In this document: positions 21,034 through 32,475 of the stretch, piece by piece
How the letters are laid out: each line of letters starts with the position of its first letter
Position numbering within the stretch: position 1 is the stretch's first letter
From: Paraspadella gotoi
Lineage: Eukaryota > Chaetognatha
Length of the DNA stretch: 64,000 bases
Direction of reading: 5' to 3'
Assembly: GCA_051294375.1 (NCBI GenBank)
Contig: JBJCIZ010000239.1
Location: 4,776,953 to 4,840,952, forward strand
Program-made: the position numbers and the translations under genes
Notes under the pieces: model-generated
Database searches by the model: none
Seen by the model: the letters and a program-made list of their open reading frames with translations, nothing else
What the model was told of the DNA's origin: nothing

Positions 21034-21100
21034 AAAGAAAAACAAATAAGAAGACAGACAAGAAAGAAAGAAAGCACAAAAAGAGAAAAAAAGAAAGAAA
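20590..21100. repeat. (TC)n runs and (GAAA)n array
   Basis: TC runs at 20594-20690 and 20788-20837 flank a short unique segment. A GAAA tetramer array follows at 20940-21100. Confidence 0.9.
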
Positions 21101-21364
21101 GCGAGACACTGCAAAACAAAATGGGGTGACAAAAGCGACCAGCAGCAATAAACAAAAACAAAAAAAAAGAGCAAACATAGACTTCGATAAACAAATAAAA
21201 AAAATCGAAGAAGTTTTCAGATTAAAGAGACTAAATATAGACTCGAAAGATTGATTATTGCTTGGTTAAAGCTTGATTTAATTGCGAATTTATGAATTTA
21301 TGAATTCATTTCCACCAAAAAGAAATTGTAGCCTCGTTTGGATAAACCGATGTAACGATTAAAA

Positions 21365-21560
21365 TGACTCATTGGTAAAATCTTGCCCCTAACTTTGGAC
21401 AGGCTTTGCTTGTTTAAAGCCTCCATCACAGGATATTGACATAGCAGGTCCCTGCAAGCTTTCAATCAAGACTCTCTCACAGTCTCGTTTATTAACTCTA
21501 TTAACAGAGTACCTGGCTTCCCTATCAATAAAGTGATATAATATTTCCAAGAATGTTTCC
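21365..21560 (+). mobile_element. Dispersed repeat family 2, copy 2
   Basis: Shows ATCTTGCCCCTAACTTTGGA, GACATAGCAGGTCCCTGCAA, TCAATCAAGACTCTCTCACA, CAGAGTACCTGGCTTCCCTA and a terminal GTGATATAATATTTCC. One of the best copies, useful for building a consensus. Confidence 0.65.
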
Positions 21561-22129
21561 ATAGCAAAAAATGAACCACTCCTAGATCGAGGAATACAAC
21601 GAAAATTGTAAAATTACTCGTTTCAGAAATACAAACGACTATATCGTATATCGTACTATATTGTATTTTTCACATTATCTATTTCTCTCCATCTCCTTCC
21701 ACAGCCCTCTCCACACCCCCCCAATCCCCCCCTCTTCCATACCCCATCTCTTTCTTCAACTTGGAAGAGATCTTCTCTCGCCTCCGCAAAATCCTTTCAC
21801 CATCTGCGTCTTTCCCGTCGCGCGACTCACATCTTTTTTAAATCCATTTTTTAATCCATTTTTTAATCCATTTTTTAATCTATTTCTTTATCTATGCTTA
21901 TTCCATGCTTCCATGTTTTTATCGAGCCNNNNNNNNNNGGGAAATCCATTTTAATCATTTTTTTTCTTTATTTCATACATTTCTTCATTTTTATACCTTG
22001 TTACCTTTATTAAATTTCGCGTTTGGGAGTCGAATTAACACGCGGATGTTGATATTTTTTTTTAGCAGAGTAAAAGTCCCTCAGGCGGTTCCTATGTATT
22101 TAACAATTGGTTACGACGCAATAAAAGAG

Positions 22130-22139
22130 TCTCCTTCTT

Positions 22140-22171
<32 letters not shown>

Positions 22172-23300
22172 ATTCATCGTCGTCGTCTCCTTTTCTTCCC
22201 TAAATTCAAAACTATTTTACTTTTTTCTTCTCTCAAAATGACGTCATTNNNNNNNNNNNNNNNNNNNNNNNNNCGTCATTACGAATTTTCAGCCTGAGCA
22301 AAAAAAAAATTCCACCGACTCACAAACGGATTTTCCACTTTTTTCCGTATGCCGAACTTTTACACATAACAATTCGTTCCGTCCATTATCGTCATTCCAA
22401 TTCGTCGTTTCGTTGTCATTATCGTCATCAATTCGTCTCGTCGTTTCGTTATTCTGTCTTCCTTTTTTCACTTGTTCGTTCATTATCTTTGGTCGTTAAT
22501 CGTCGTCGTTATCGTTATCTTCTACTTGTTATCACTGTCATCATCTTTGTCGCTCCGATATTGTCATTATCTTTTGCTGTCGTTTCTTTGTATTTGTCTG
22601 CGTCATCATTTACCTATAATCAAAAATTGTTATCATTTGCCATCAGTCGGTTGTTATTATCTCTGTCATCGTGCCATCTCATTTTTCTCAATAATCGTCA
22701 TCTGCTCAATCTTTTATCATCATCATCCGTCATTGTCACTTGATCGTCATTGTCTATCTCTTAATAATCGTCACTCATCATCCGTTGCTTCATCACCTCG
22801 ACAGGATCTCTTCTCTTTTTTTTTTGTCGTTAATCGTCGTCGTTATCGTTATCTTCTGTTATCATTGTTATCACAGTCATCATCTTTGTCGTCGATATTG
22901 TCATTATCTTTAGTCGTTTCTTTGTATTTGTTGCGTCATCATTTACTATAATCAAAATTGTTATCATTGTCCTCAGTGGTTGTTATTATCGTCGTCATCG
23001 TTGCCATCATTTTTCTCAATAATCGTCATCTGTCATCATAATCATCATCATCCGTCATTGTCATTGAACGTCATTGTCATCTCCTAAAATCGTCATCATC
23101 ATCGTGCTTCATCATCGACATGGTCATCATCCATCATTGTCATCGAAGGTCATTGTCATCTTTTCTCATCATTGTCATCTTTTTCCATCGTTATCATCCG
23201 TCATTGTCGTTTTTAACATCGTCAACGTCGTCGTCTTTTATCATCGTCATCATCCATCATTGTCAATAAATGTCATCGTAGTCTTTTCCCCCTTCGGTCA
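22130..23300. repeat. GTC/ATC triplet domain
   Basis: A pure (GTC)n-type run at 22138-22170, then about 900 bp of imperfect TCGTCATCATCGTTATC triplets with scattered unique bases. Segments near 22490-22700 and 22825-23010 resemble each other (both start GTCGTTAATCGTCGTCGTTA), suggesting an internal duplication of about 335 bp. Interrupted by a 25-N gap at 22249-22273. Confidence 0.8.
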
Positions 23301-24489
23301 TTCTCCTCAGAATTTCAGTTCGACTCGAAACGACGAATAAATCTTTCCTGACGCGGAACTCACGCCGGAAGAGAGATGGAAACATTTTTAAAAATCTTCG
23401 TTCGATTCGACAGTTTTTCTTTTATTAAAACTGGTGACTCATCGATGCAATTGTCAGCGATAAATATTTGACAATTTCCCCACGCTTTAAATCATTCCGC
23501 AGATTTTCTATCTCTCTGAAAAGAAGGAAAACTTTATGTCTGCAAATCTTTCCAAACTTGCAAATCTCTCTCTCTCTTTCTAAAATGACAAATAAATCTT
23601 TCCCTATNNNNNNNNNNNNNNNNNNNNNNNNNNNNNNNNNNNNNNNNNNNNNNNNNNNNNNNNNNNNNNNNNNNNNNNNNNNNNNNNNNNNNNNNNNNNN
23701 NNNNNNNNNNNNNNNNNNNNNNNNNNNNNNNNNNNNNNNNNNNNNNNNNNNNNNNNNNNNNNNNNNNNNNNNNNNNNNNNNNNNNNNNNNNNNNNNNNNN
23801 NNNNNNNNNNNNNNNNNNTCTCTCAATTGACAAATAAATCTTTCCCTTATAACCGGCCTCTCATCTTTTTCTCCCTCCCCTTTTCTTTCGCTTCGACGGC
23901 CTTTGGCTCGCGCGAAGGGAGCGACGGCCAAAAAAAAACCTAAAAACAAAAAACCCAAAACAAAAACAAAAGCAAAACAAAAGAAAACAGAGGAACATCA
24001 TCAAATTATTTCGGCGAAACGTAAGAGAGAAAGGTTACGCCCCTTTTGAAAACTGGTTAAAAAATCTACGCGAAGAGAGTAAAAACGATGAAAGCGGAGA
24101 ATTAAAATAATAAAGGAAATATTATTTACATGCGTAAATTTCTATTGTGTATATTTTATTGTGTATGATCAATGTAAAAAAAGGTATTCATTCAATAAAT
24201 ANNNNNNNNNNNNNNNNNNNNNNNNNNNNNNNNNNNNNNNNNNNNNNNNNNNNNNNNNNNNNNNNNNNNNNNNNNNNNNNNNNNNNNNNNNNNNNNNNNN
24301 NNNNNNNNNNNNNNNNNNNNNNNNNNNNNNNNNNNNNNNNNNNNNNNNNNNNNNNNNNNNNNNNNNNNNNNNNNNNNNNNNNNNNNNNNNNNNNNNNNNN
24401 NNNNNNNNNNNNNNNNNNNNNNNNNNNNNNNNNNNNNNNNNNNNNNNNNNNNNNNNNNNNNNNNNNNNNNNNNNNNNNNNNNNNNNNNN

Positions 24490-24522
<33 letters not shown>
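24490..24522. repeat. (TC)n run at a gap edge
   Basis: TC dinucleotide run directly after a gap of about 288 N. Followed by a GTGTGTGGGCG-type GC-rich segment up to 24720 with no gene signal. Confidence 0.9.
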
Positions 24523-24526
<4 letters not shown>

Positions 24527-24724
24527 GAAGGAGGAATTCCCTCCACACACGAAGCAGCGCGCGTTTGTGCGTGTGGGCGATTGCGTGTGTGGGCGAGGAG
24601 TAGAGCCGAGGGGCGGTGTCGTTTAGTGGAGCAGGAGGGGTAGTGAAGAGCAGGAGCGGAAGTGGAGCTCAGGGAGGGGAGGAAGAGCGATAAGAAGGAA
24701 GAGAAAAAACTCCGGACAAGATAT

Positions 24725-25785
24725 CGTTTTTGTTGTCGTCGTTGTAGTTGTCGTTGTTATAGTTATTGTATTAGTTGTCTTTTCGCTCGTCGTCATCGTC
24801 GTCGTCATCGTCGTTGTTGTAGTCTTTGTCGTCTTCATCTTTATTGTTGATCGTGATTGTCGTCATGGTCATGTCTGTTTTTGTCGTGGTCGTAATTGTC
24901 GTTGTCATCATCGTCGACGCTATTGTCAGCTTTATCGTTGTCATCAATGTTTTCATGATCGTTACATTCGTCAACATCTTCATCTTCTTAGTATTGATTG
25001 TTGGGAGTTGTTGACGTCGTCGTTGTCGTCTTTATCCTCTTCCTCTTCGTCGTTGTATTCATCGTCGTCTTTGTCGTTATCTTCATAATCGTCTTCGTCG
25101 TCGTCGTCGTCGTCGTCTTTATTTTTGTCCTCTTTGTCCTCTTTTTCGTCGCCATCATTATCTTTATCATCTTCATCGTCGTCGTCTTCATCCTTTGTTG
25201 TCATCGTCATCATCTTCGTCATCGTTGTTTTCTTCATTGTAGTCTTCTTTGTTGTCGTCATCTTTATCTTTGTGCTCCTTGTCCTCTTCTTTGTCACCAT
25301 CATTATCTTTATTTTCTTTATCGTCATCATCTTCGTCGTCGTCGTCATCGTCTTCATTATCTTTATCCTCCTTGTCCTCATCTTCGTCACCATCATTATC
25401 TTTATCGTCTTCATCGTTGTCGTCTTTGTCTTTTGTCATCGTCGTCATCATCATCGTCATCGTTGTTATCTTCATTGTCGTCTTCTACGTCGTCGTCGTC
25501 TTTATCTTTGTCCTCCTTGTCCTCTTCTTCATCACCATCATTAACTTTTTCGTCTTTATCGTCATCATCTTCGTCGTTTGTCGTCGTTGTCATCATCATC
25601 ATCGTATCGTTTTCGTCGTTATCTTCATTGTCGTTGTCTTCGTCATCGTCTTCTTTATCTTTGTCCTTCTTGTCCTCTTCTTTGTCGCCGTCGTTATCTT
25701 TATCGTCTTCATTGTCGTCGTTTTTCGTCGTCGTCATCATCGTTTTCGTCTTTATCGTCGTCGTCTTCGTCTTAGGTTCCCTTTT
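24725..25785. repeat. About 1-kb GTC/ATC/TTC triplet array
   Basis: Continuous imperfect triplets (GTCGTC, TCATCT, TCCTCT). Higher-order repetition is visible: a block containing CTTTGTCCTCCTTGTCCTCT-like sequence followed by CACCATCATTATCTTTAT recurs about every 120-130 bp at least four times. Long plus-strand frames (269 codons) read Val/Phe/Ile/Ser, and minus-strand frames read Asp/Lys. Both are consequences of the triplet. Confidence 0.9.
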
Positions 25786-25824
25786 TCGTCGACGGGTAAA
25801 TTTATGATCGACTCTTGTTTTGAG

Positions 25825-26040
25825 GAAAGAAAAAAAAATTGGAACGAAAAACTTAAGTGTATTGTGCAATAGAGGAAAGAGAAAAGGAGAGAAGAAGAAT
25901 AAGGAAAGAGAAAAGGAGAGAGGGAGGAAAAGTAAAAAAGAAAAAAGGAACGAAGGAAGGACAAAAAAAGGAGAGAGGAGGAAACAGAAAAAAAAAGGAA
26001 AGATAATAATAAGTAAAAGAAAAAATAGGATAGAGATGTA
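25825..26040. repeat. Purine-rich GGAAA tract
   Basis: Plus-strand purine tract with GGAAAGAGAAAAGGAGAGA units. A 7-bp GAGAAGT repeat occurs nearby at 26210-26252. Confidence 0.75.
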
Positions 26041-26829
26041 AATCAGAAGGAAAAAGGATTTAGTAAATCTTACAACTCAATTGTATACTATTGTAATATA
26101 TTGTATTTTGTTGCATTTTATTCATTGATGAGCTATGTTATTTTAATTTAAAGTGGGTTAGGACCATAACCAACAAACCGTCCATCCATTGAATTGATAA
26201 TTCAGTAGAAGTGAGAAGTGAAAGAGAGTGAGAAGTGAGAAGTGAGAAGTGTTTGTGATTAAAAGAAATCGACTGTGAAAAGTGAAAAAAAAGAAAGAAA
26301 AGTGACTCGTCGTCTGTGAGCGCGCGAAGAAAACGCTCGAAGGTTAATCACTTCCGGATATGGAGTGAGTGCGTGGGCNNNNNNNNNNNNNNNNNNNNNN
26401 NNNNNNNNNNNNNNNNNNNNNNNNNNNNNNNNNNNNNNNNNNNNNNNNNNNNNNNNNNNNNNNNNNNNNNNNNNNNNNNNNNNNNNNNNNNNNNNNNNNN
26501 NNNNNNNNNNNNNNNNNNNNNNNNNNNNNNNNNNNNNNNNNNNNNNNNNNNNNNNNNNNNNNNNNNNNNNNNNNNNNNNNNNNNNNNNNNNNNNNNNNNN
26601 NNNNNNNNNNNNNNNNNNNNNNNNNNNNNNNNNNNNNNNNNNNNNNNNNNNNNNNNNNNNNNNNNNNNNNNNNNNNNNNNNNNNNNNNNNNNNNNNNNNN
26701 NNNNNNNNNNNNNNNNNNNNNNNNNNNNNNNNNNNNNNNNNNNNNNNNNNNNNNNNNNNNNNNNNNNNNNNNNNNNNNNNNNNNNNNNNNNNNNNNNNNN
26801 NNNNNNNNNNNNNNNNNNNNNNNNNNNNA

Positions 26830-26930
26830 ACCGGCCCTCCTAATTCTAAGACCGGCGCCCCGAAGACGCCGCCCAGGATTACAAAGAAGAAACCGGCGCC
26901 GACGGCGCCCATTGCTAGCGCGACCCCCAT
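26830..26930 (-). CDS. Possible N-terminal exon of a membrane protein (partial)
   Basis: On the minus strand an ATG at 26928-26930 opens a GC-rich frame into the adjacent gap (34 codons visible). The peptide begins MGVALAMGAVGAGFFFVILG and goes on with GGVFGAPVLELGGPV: a strongly hydrophobic segment at residues 2-24, like a signal anchor or transmembrane helix, that is not made of a nucleotide repeat. The upstream 100 bp (26940-27060) is also CpG-rich (CCCCCTGGCCGCCACC on minus), like a 5' untranslated region. The rest of the gene falls in about 450 N. No family recognised. Among the open frames here this is one of the less repeat-like. Confidence 0.3.
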
Positions 26931-27174
26931 TTTGACTCCAAAACGACGCCGTTAATTTTCTCGGCACGCCGACTTAAATGCCTTTGATATCGATTCCATG
27001 ACGCTTTCAATTCCGGCGTCTGGTTCCTCGGTGGCGGCCAGGGGGCGTGGAGACCGAATTAAAAATGGCGGGACACTCTATAACATACTTTTGGTAACCC
27101 CCCCTAAAAACCAAATAAAGTTGCCCTATAGGTAATAGTAATAGTAAGCCATATTGTTACAATAACCTGGAGTA

Positions 27175-27350
27175 TCTGAAATTGGTATAAAAATTATTCA
27201 ATAAATACGTAAGCCATCATGGCTTTTGACAGGTCATAGGTCATAGGTCAAGACCTCAATCACTGTTAATGAAGACTCTCTCACACTCTCGTTTATTCAC
27301 TCCGAGAGTACCCGGATTCCCTGTCAATTAAGTGCTACAATATTTCAAAA
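27175..27350 (+). mobile_element. Dispersed repeat family 2, copy 3
   Basis: Carries AAATTGGTATAAAAATTATT, CAATAAATACGTAAGC, GAAGACTCTCTCACACTCTC, GTTTATTCACTCCGAGAGTA and GTCAATTAAGTGCTACAATA. An internal triple direct repeat, AGGTCATAGGTCATAGGTCA (27231-27250), replaces the usual CAGGTCCCTGC. Confidence 0.6.
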
Positions 27351-27475
27351 CATTTACAATTTTTGATCAAACTACAGAGCCAATTAATACTGTTTTTAAT
27401 GATTTTTAAAAAAAAATGCTGAATTAAGCCCTAAAATTGTTTTTCTTTATTTTTAAATTTATCTTAAATATTTCT

Positions 27476-27530
27476 TTTACCCTCAAGCCCTTATTCTTTT
27501 GGCTTCATATATCCACCCATTTACACGCCC
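27476..27530 (+). repeat. Segment shared with 32.42 kb
   Basis: CAAGCCCTTATTCTTTTGGC followed by TTCATATATCCACCC closely matches 32424-32470. Both are followed by C-rich sequence. Probably the start of another dispersed repeat. Confidence 0.45.
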
Positions 27531-27598
27531 CTGTATCCACCCTTCTACACGTCCCTGTACGGTCGTTGGTCCGCGATTCTTCAGACCGGAAATGCCCG

Positions 27599-27680
27599 GG
27601 AAATTATTCCGTCCATCCGTCCGTCCGTCCGTTCGTCCGTCCGTTCGTTCGTCGCGTCCAGTTTCGTCTGCGGACGCGAC
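27599..27680. repeat. (GTCC)n array ending in a perfect hairpin
   Basis: GTCC/GTTC tetramers at 27610-27652 run into GTCGCGTCC (27651-27659), whose exact complement GGACGCGAC is at 27672-27680 across a 12-base loop. Confidence 0.8.
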
Positions 27681-27884
27681 AGACCGGAGAAAAAAAAAGG
27701 GGAGTTGAGGGTTCAAGACCGAAACCTTAGGTCTCCGTGGGGTGCATAACAAAGTCTTGGGCCACTCTAGGGTTCCAGGTCAATTTGTATGTTTAAAAAA
27801 AGAATGGAGCGAGGTTTAAACGCATCAAACTATCATGATCGGGAATATTATATATTTTGTAGAAATGAATTGTCAAATGTGGAA

Positions 27885-27970
27885 TTTATATGTCATTATC
27901 TTGTAAGAGTGAAAGATCTAAAAACAATCAAAGCCCGTCCAAAGTCAGAATGTGGGAATTTCGCATCTTC
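27885..27970 (-). mobile_element. Dispersed repeat family 2, copy 4 (truncated)
   Basis: TATCTTGTAAGAGTGAAAGA and AAAGCCCGTCCAAAGTCAGA (plus strand) match the reverse complement of the family's 5' third (compare 56045-56105). Lies directly beside SINE copy D. Confidence 0.5.
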
Positions 27971-27987
27971 ATGAATGTTCTTTCGCA

Positions 27988-28112
27988 GGAATGAAACGGG
28001 TCCATGGCTTGGGCGTCCTCGCGATTTCCGTAGGGTAGGTACAATTGGGGATCGATCCCGGTACCAAATGGTCATGAGCTGATGGTATTACTCAATGAGC
28101 CACGGGGTCACG
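27988..28112 (-). mobile_element. tRNA-derived SINE, copy D (internally deleted)
   Basis: On minus: GACCCCGTGGCTCATTGAGT (A box), then ATCAGCTCATGACC and a B-box-like GGGATCGATCCC variant, then a shortened body ending near CCATGGACCCGTTTCATTCC. The usual 3' third is missing. Confidence 0.65.
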
Positions 28113-28147
28113 AGTGAATACAGACTGGGTGAACGACTGTACCATCT

Positions 28148-28173
28148 TCATTGTCGTCGTCGTCGCCTTCATT

Positions 28174-28204
<31 letters not shown>
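28148..28204. repeat. (GTC)n array
   Basis: TCGTCG triplets, pure from about 28176. The array ends at GAGGCGTGGGAGAAAG; a 25-N gap follows at 28297-28321. Confidence 0.9.
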
Positions 28205-28205
<1 letters not shown>

Positions 28206-31200
28206 GGCGTGGGAGAAAGTCGAGAAAATTGGAAGAAATGGGTCACCGAATTCGATGGAAGAAAGACGTTATATCCACATGGTCCATTGCCGTCAGNNNN
28301 NNNNNNNNNNNNNNNNNNNNNGTGGGAGTGTAGGAGAAATAAATTACTGCAATCCCGCTTACGTACGTGCTTGACAGTGTTCAGAAACCTACGTGTGACC
28401 TTCGTCCAGAACCAACCACGCGACTGCATGCCTTCTTCCTCTAAATGGCGTACCACCTGATGGTCTTCTTTCTGGCCACAAGCTTTTACTTGGACCTACC
28501 TGGGTTCTCTTTCGATCCTTAGACCGCGTTCCGTCATCCAGCCACGTCCGAGCACCTTATCGCTTGTTGAGAAGGAGAGTTCGAAGAGACATCTCCTCAA
28601 TTTTTCGGCTGAGCCGCGTAGTGCTTGTCGAGAATGTGTCTCAAGTTTTTGCGAATTTGTTTTTGCGTGACACACTTTAATGTGGGAGCGGGAGAAATAA
28701 GAAGTGAGTAGCGGGTTAGGAAATATTGGAAAGAGAGTGAGATGATAAACTTCTGACTTTCAGCAAACATAACACACAGGATACACACACTCTCACATAC
28801 GACGCTAACTTTTTTTTTCCCGAGGAACACGGACCTTCACTGGGCCTTCCGAAATTTAAGAAGCTCTTCGACGGGTGCTATGCTTTTCCTCGGGCGGTTG
28901 TAGGTATCACGAGTCACCTCTTCCCCGCCTTCATTCTCTCTTTACCATCAATATGTTTTTTCGCGTCTTCTGGAACTCGCGCGTCCAGACGGCATCAAAT
29001 CTGTCGGCAAACGTCCTCCGTCTTGCTCGAATCCAGAGCGAGAAACTCCTCGAAAAACAGAATGCAGCATACCATCGGCTGTTGAGGACTGATTCCTAGT
29101 CGAGGTATCCCGAATTCGAGGAAAACGCCAAGGCAGTGCATCCGAAGGAAGCCCTCGCTCGACGCAGTCACGGTAGGCGCCCGCTTTCGGATTTGGAAAT
29201 CCGAAACGGTGCAAGACCTCGATCGGGACTTGGCGCTCAGGAACTTTCAAGACTAAACTGAAGAAGCAGGGCAGATGGGGACGCACGGGACGTTGGAAAG
29301 CGGATCGATCGCATTGTTGGTTGTGCCTTTCTTTCTCCGTCAAAGGTAACCCTGTGGAGTAGGAAAGGAAGCAAAAACGGATTTGATGCGTGTGAGACAG
29401 AAGAGGTAAATGACAAGAAAGAGAGGTTATACGACCCTAAATAGTTTATTGTAACACCTCCAGAGTTTTAAGGGAACTAAATTGGGTGTCGCTTGAAATA
29501 ATTAAATACTTATTCGCCGGAACTGAATGTCAGAGCTTGAACTCTCTCGAAGTTTTTTGTTTTTTTGGATCAGATTTATTTCGAGAGACTCGCATCGCAT
29601 AAACTGTTTCAAAAATTGAAAAAACGTACAAACGTTGACGCATGCGGAGTGGATTCCGTTTTGTTCCTAGAGAAAGTTCCTGCCGTTTCTTAAACCAATT
29701 GGAGAAAAAAATATAAATCTGAGCTCGCGCAACATTAGCTAATTTTGATAATTCTTATTAAGGCTCCCAAGAGAAAAATTTAAATCGAAAAACAGTCATG
29801 CTTTAAGAAACGAATGTTTTGGCATGTGTAGAAAGGTTTTTTTTTTTATGGTTATAATATTAATTATTCGGTTACATGGCCCACTCCTGCACTCGTATTA
29901 ACCTGCCTTTTCTATCCTCTCCGTATAAATCATATTTGGCCACTCTCCTTTCCTTACTCTACTAATTGTTCTCTTGCTCCTAGATCTCATTTTTTTCATA
30001 CTACACTAATTTCAGGCTTCTCTACTTATCCCAATAGGAAAATACAGTTACTAATCTTACTATATTCTTCCTCCCCACCTAATAATTTATTCCTACATTA
30101 CCATCTCTACCAGTCTCATCCTATAAAACTTATTAAACTATTCTTTCAATATTTTGGTATGCCCTTCCTTTCTCCTCTGTCGTCATTCTCCTGACCTCTC
30201 TCGTTCCTCTCTCTCTCATACTTCGCATCCAATCTTCCCCATATTTTATTCCTAGTACTCTAATAACTCTACATTACATACATTGCAGGTCTTTCATCGA
30301 ACTCAATAAATTTTTCCACATCTTTTCCGCAATTCTTTTCAGACCCGACTGGCAACTTTGATTGCCAACAGTTCTTCCTCCACCAATAACCTTTTCTCCA
30401 GAACGGTTATAATAGCACTTTTTTTGAACAACAAAACTACACTAAAGGGTTTCTTAATAGTTGAGCCCCGGTGACCTTTCCAGCCCTGAAAGTAAAACGA
30501 ATTAAAAAAAATAACCACCCACGACCCTCTTAAGATTCGGAAATTAAAAACAAATAAATTACAAGAATTAACCCAAAAGAAGAAAAATGCCGCGAAGAAA
30601 ACTAAATTTTCATTGAACCATCCTGGAATATGTTCGTTAAGGCTGGGACTAACTTTTGTACCGATAAGTCCTTTCGTTTGTTGCTCTCTAAATAATAGTA
30701 GTAAATGTACAGGCCAAAACAAAGAAACCTTTCTTCGCCGCTTTTGAACACACACTTTATTTCCTTTTTAAATGCTCAAAACCTCGGGACAAGTTTCGAC
30801 TCCCAGACGTCCGTCTTGCATTCAGAGCATTGATATATTCTGCCACTGCTTCAACACCTTCTGTATATTGCGAGCTTTATAAGAGATAGCCGCGCGACCC
30901 CGTATTGAGAATAGTGCGGATTGACCATGACCGCCTTCAATTCTCATAACGAGTATAAACGGCTGGAGGTGTTCCGCCTCTTCTCTCCTCTCTCTCTCTC
31001 AATATCTCGCTCTCCTTCTCTGCTCTCCCTGAAACCAATATAAAAAAGTTTGTGAAAGTATCTTTTTTCAATTGCTGTAGAAGGGACTCGCCAAACTAAT
31101 CGAAACTTTGTCCATTACATAAAGAAAAGTAAATCCTTGGTTGTGAGTTGAAAGCGCCCGAAAAAATTTCGTTTTTCCCTTTAAGGCCTTATAACTTCTA

Positions 31201-32417
31201 AATGATTTGATCCTTACAAAGAAATGGAAGAACGCGTTCGATATATAGGATAAATAATGGCTGTGGACAAACTATATATCCGGAAACATTATATAAAATC
31301 CATTTTTTTTAAACATGTTTATGTTATGTCAACCCTTATTCTAACACTAGATAAATCCATATACATTTTTCACTATAAAAATAGTTATTTTGCCCTGGCA
31401 TCTCATCTCACTTTTCCGATCTTGAAAACCTAATTTATCTTGTCTCTGGGTTAATTTAATTCGTAATAAATATAGTATACGGGGTATGCTTTACCTCATG
31501 TTTGGGAGGCTAAAGAACTCAAATGTCTCACATCTCGTAAATTGTAGTTTTCTAACTCACCCAAATAATATACTAGTAACGTGCTCATTCGGGTGGGTAG
31601 AATCTGGAAATTGAGATGAAAATATTGGAGAGCGGATGGTAAAATCAATAGAATTTTTGCCTCCTTTAGAGTATAAATGTAATAAAGAGATAAACTAAGA
31701 GCCAACATTTTCAAAAATTGGGCTTCCTTGACCAAGGTCCATAACAGTATCAAAATTAGGTTCAAATTTCTTTATATAAAAGTTATCCAAGACCTCAAAT
31801 CCATTAAAAAATTTTATTAAATTGTATATATAAGTTCCTTACTACCATTTTAAAACACTTTCCTCCGATATATTTGCCTGAAAATAAATACTCTCTACCA
31901 CACTCTTCTTCGTGAAGATGGAAAAAATATGCTCTTCTACTGACCCTATTTGGTAGTTAATATGCTTATGAAAAATGACTAAAACATTTATCATGTAATA
32001 GTTTGTACCTCCCATAATCCGAGAAGTAAGCAATAGCATAAAGAATATGAAGCAATATTATCTCAAATTAACACCATTTCTTATTCTTATCTCAAATTTT
32101 TATTTGAAATTTCAACGATTTTGCGCGAACACTCGAAACATTACCTCCCAGAAAAAGCCCACTTATTCAAGCTTACATTGTAAGTACAGTATTAATAGAT
32201 AGTCTTGACAATGTAAAAAAAAACGCATAGCACGATTTTCTAGCTGCTGTGAAAATTATCACTCTAGTGCTCTTGAAACCGCGCCACGCTCGCTAAATTA
32301 TATGATAATATCGAACGGATTCGGTTTTTTTAGTGTCGATTGTTTAGCTTTGTATGTTGGTCTACAGTTAAATTTGTAACATACCTCGACTTCAAGATTA
32401 GAAAATGATTTTTCTTT

Positions 32418-32475
32418 CTTAGCCCTCCCAAGCCCTTATTCTTTTTGCCTTCCATAAATATCCACCCCCAGACCT
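32418..32475 (+). repeat. Segment shared with 27.48 kb
   Basis: CAAGCCCTTATTCTTTTTGC and CATAAATATCCACCCCC align with 27484-27525 with small indels. Similarity fades afterwards. Confidence 0.45.

Noticed and set aside
22066-22135. Possible exon with acceptor TTTTTTTTTAG and peptide VKVPQAVPMYLTIGYDAIKE
   Set aside because: The peptide looks protein-like and follows a polypyrimidine-AG, but it runs into a (GTC)n array with no donor, and another frame is also open. Too little to list, though worth a protein search.
24998-25807. 269-codon plus-strand frame rich in Val, Phe, Ser and His
   Set aside because: Entirely within a GTC/ATC triplet array. The opposite strand gives long Asp-rich frames, so openness is a repeat effect.
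28875-29343. Overlapping frames on both strands (74 and 131 codons)
   Set aside because: Mixed composition, but both strands are open over the same bases with no motif, splice signal or homolog recognised. No basis to choose.
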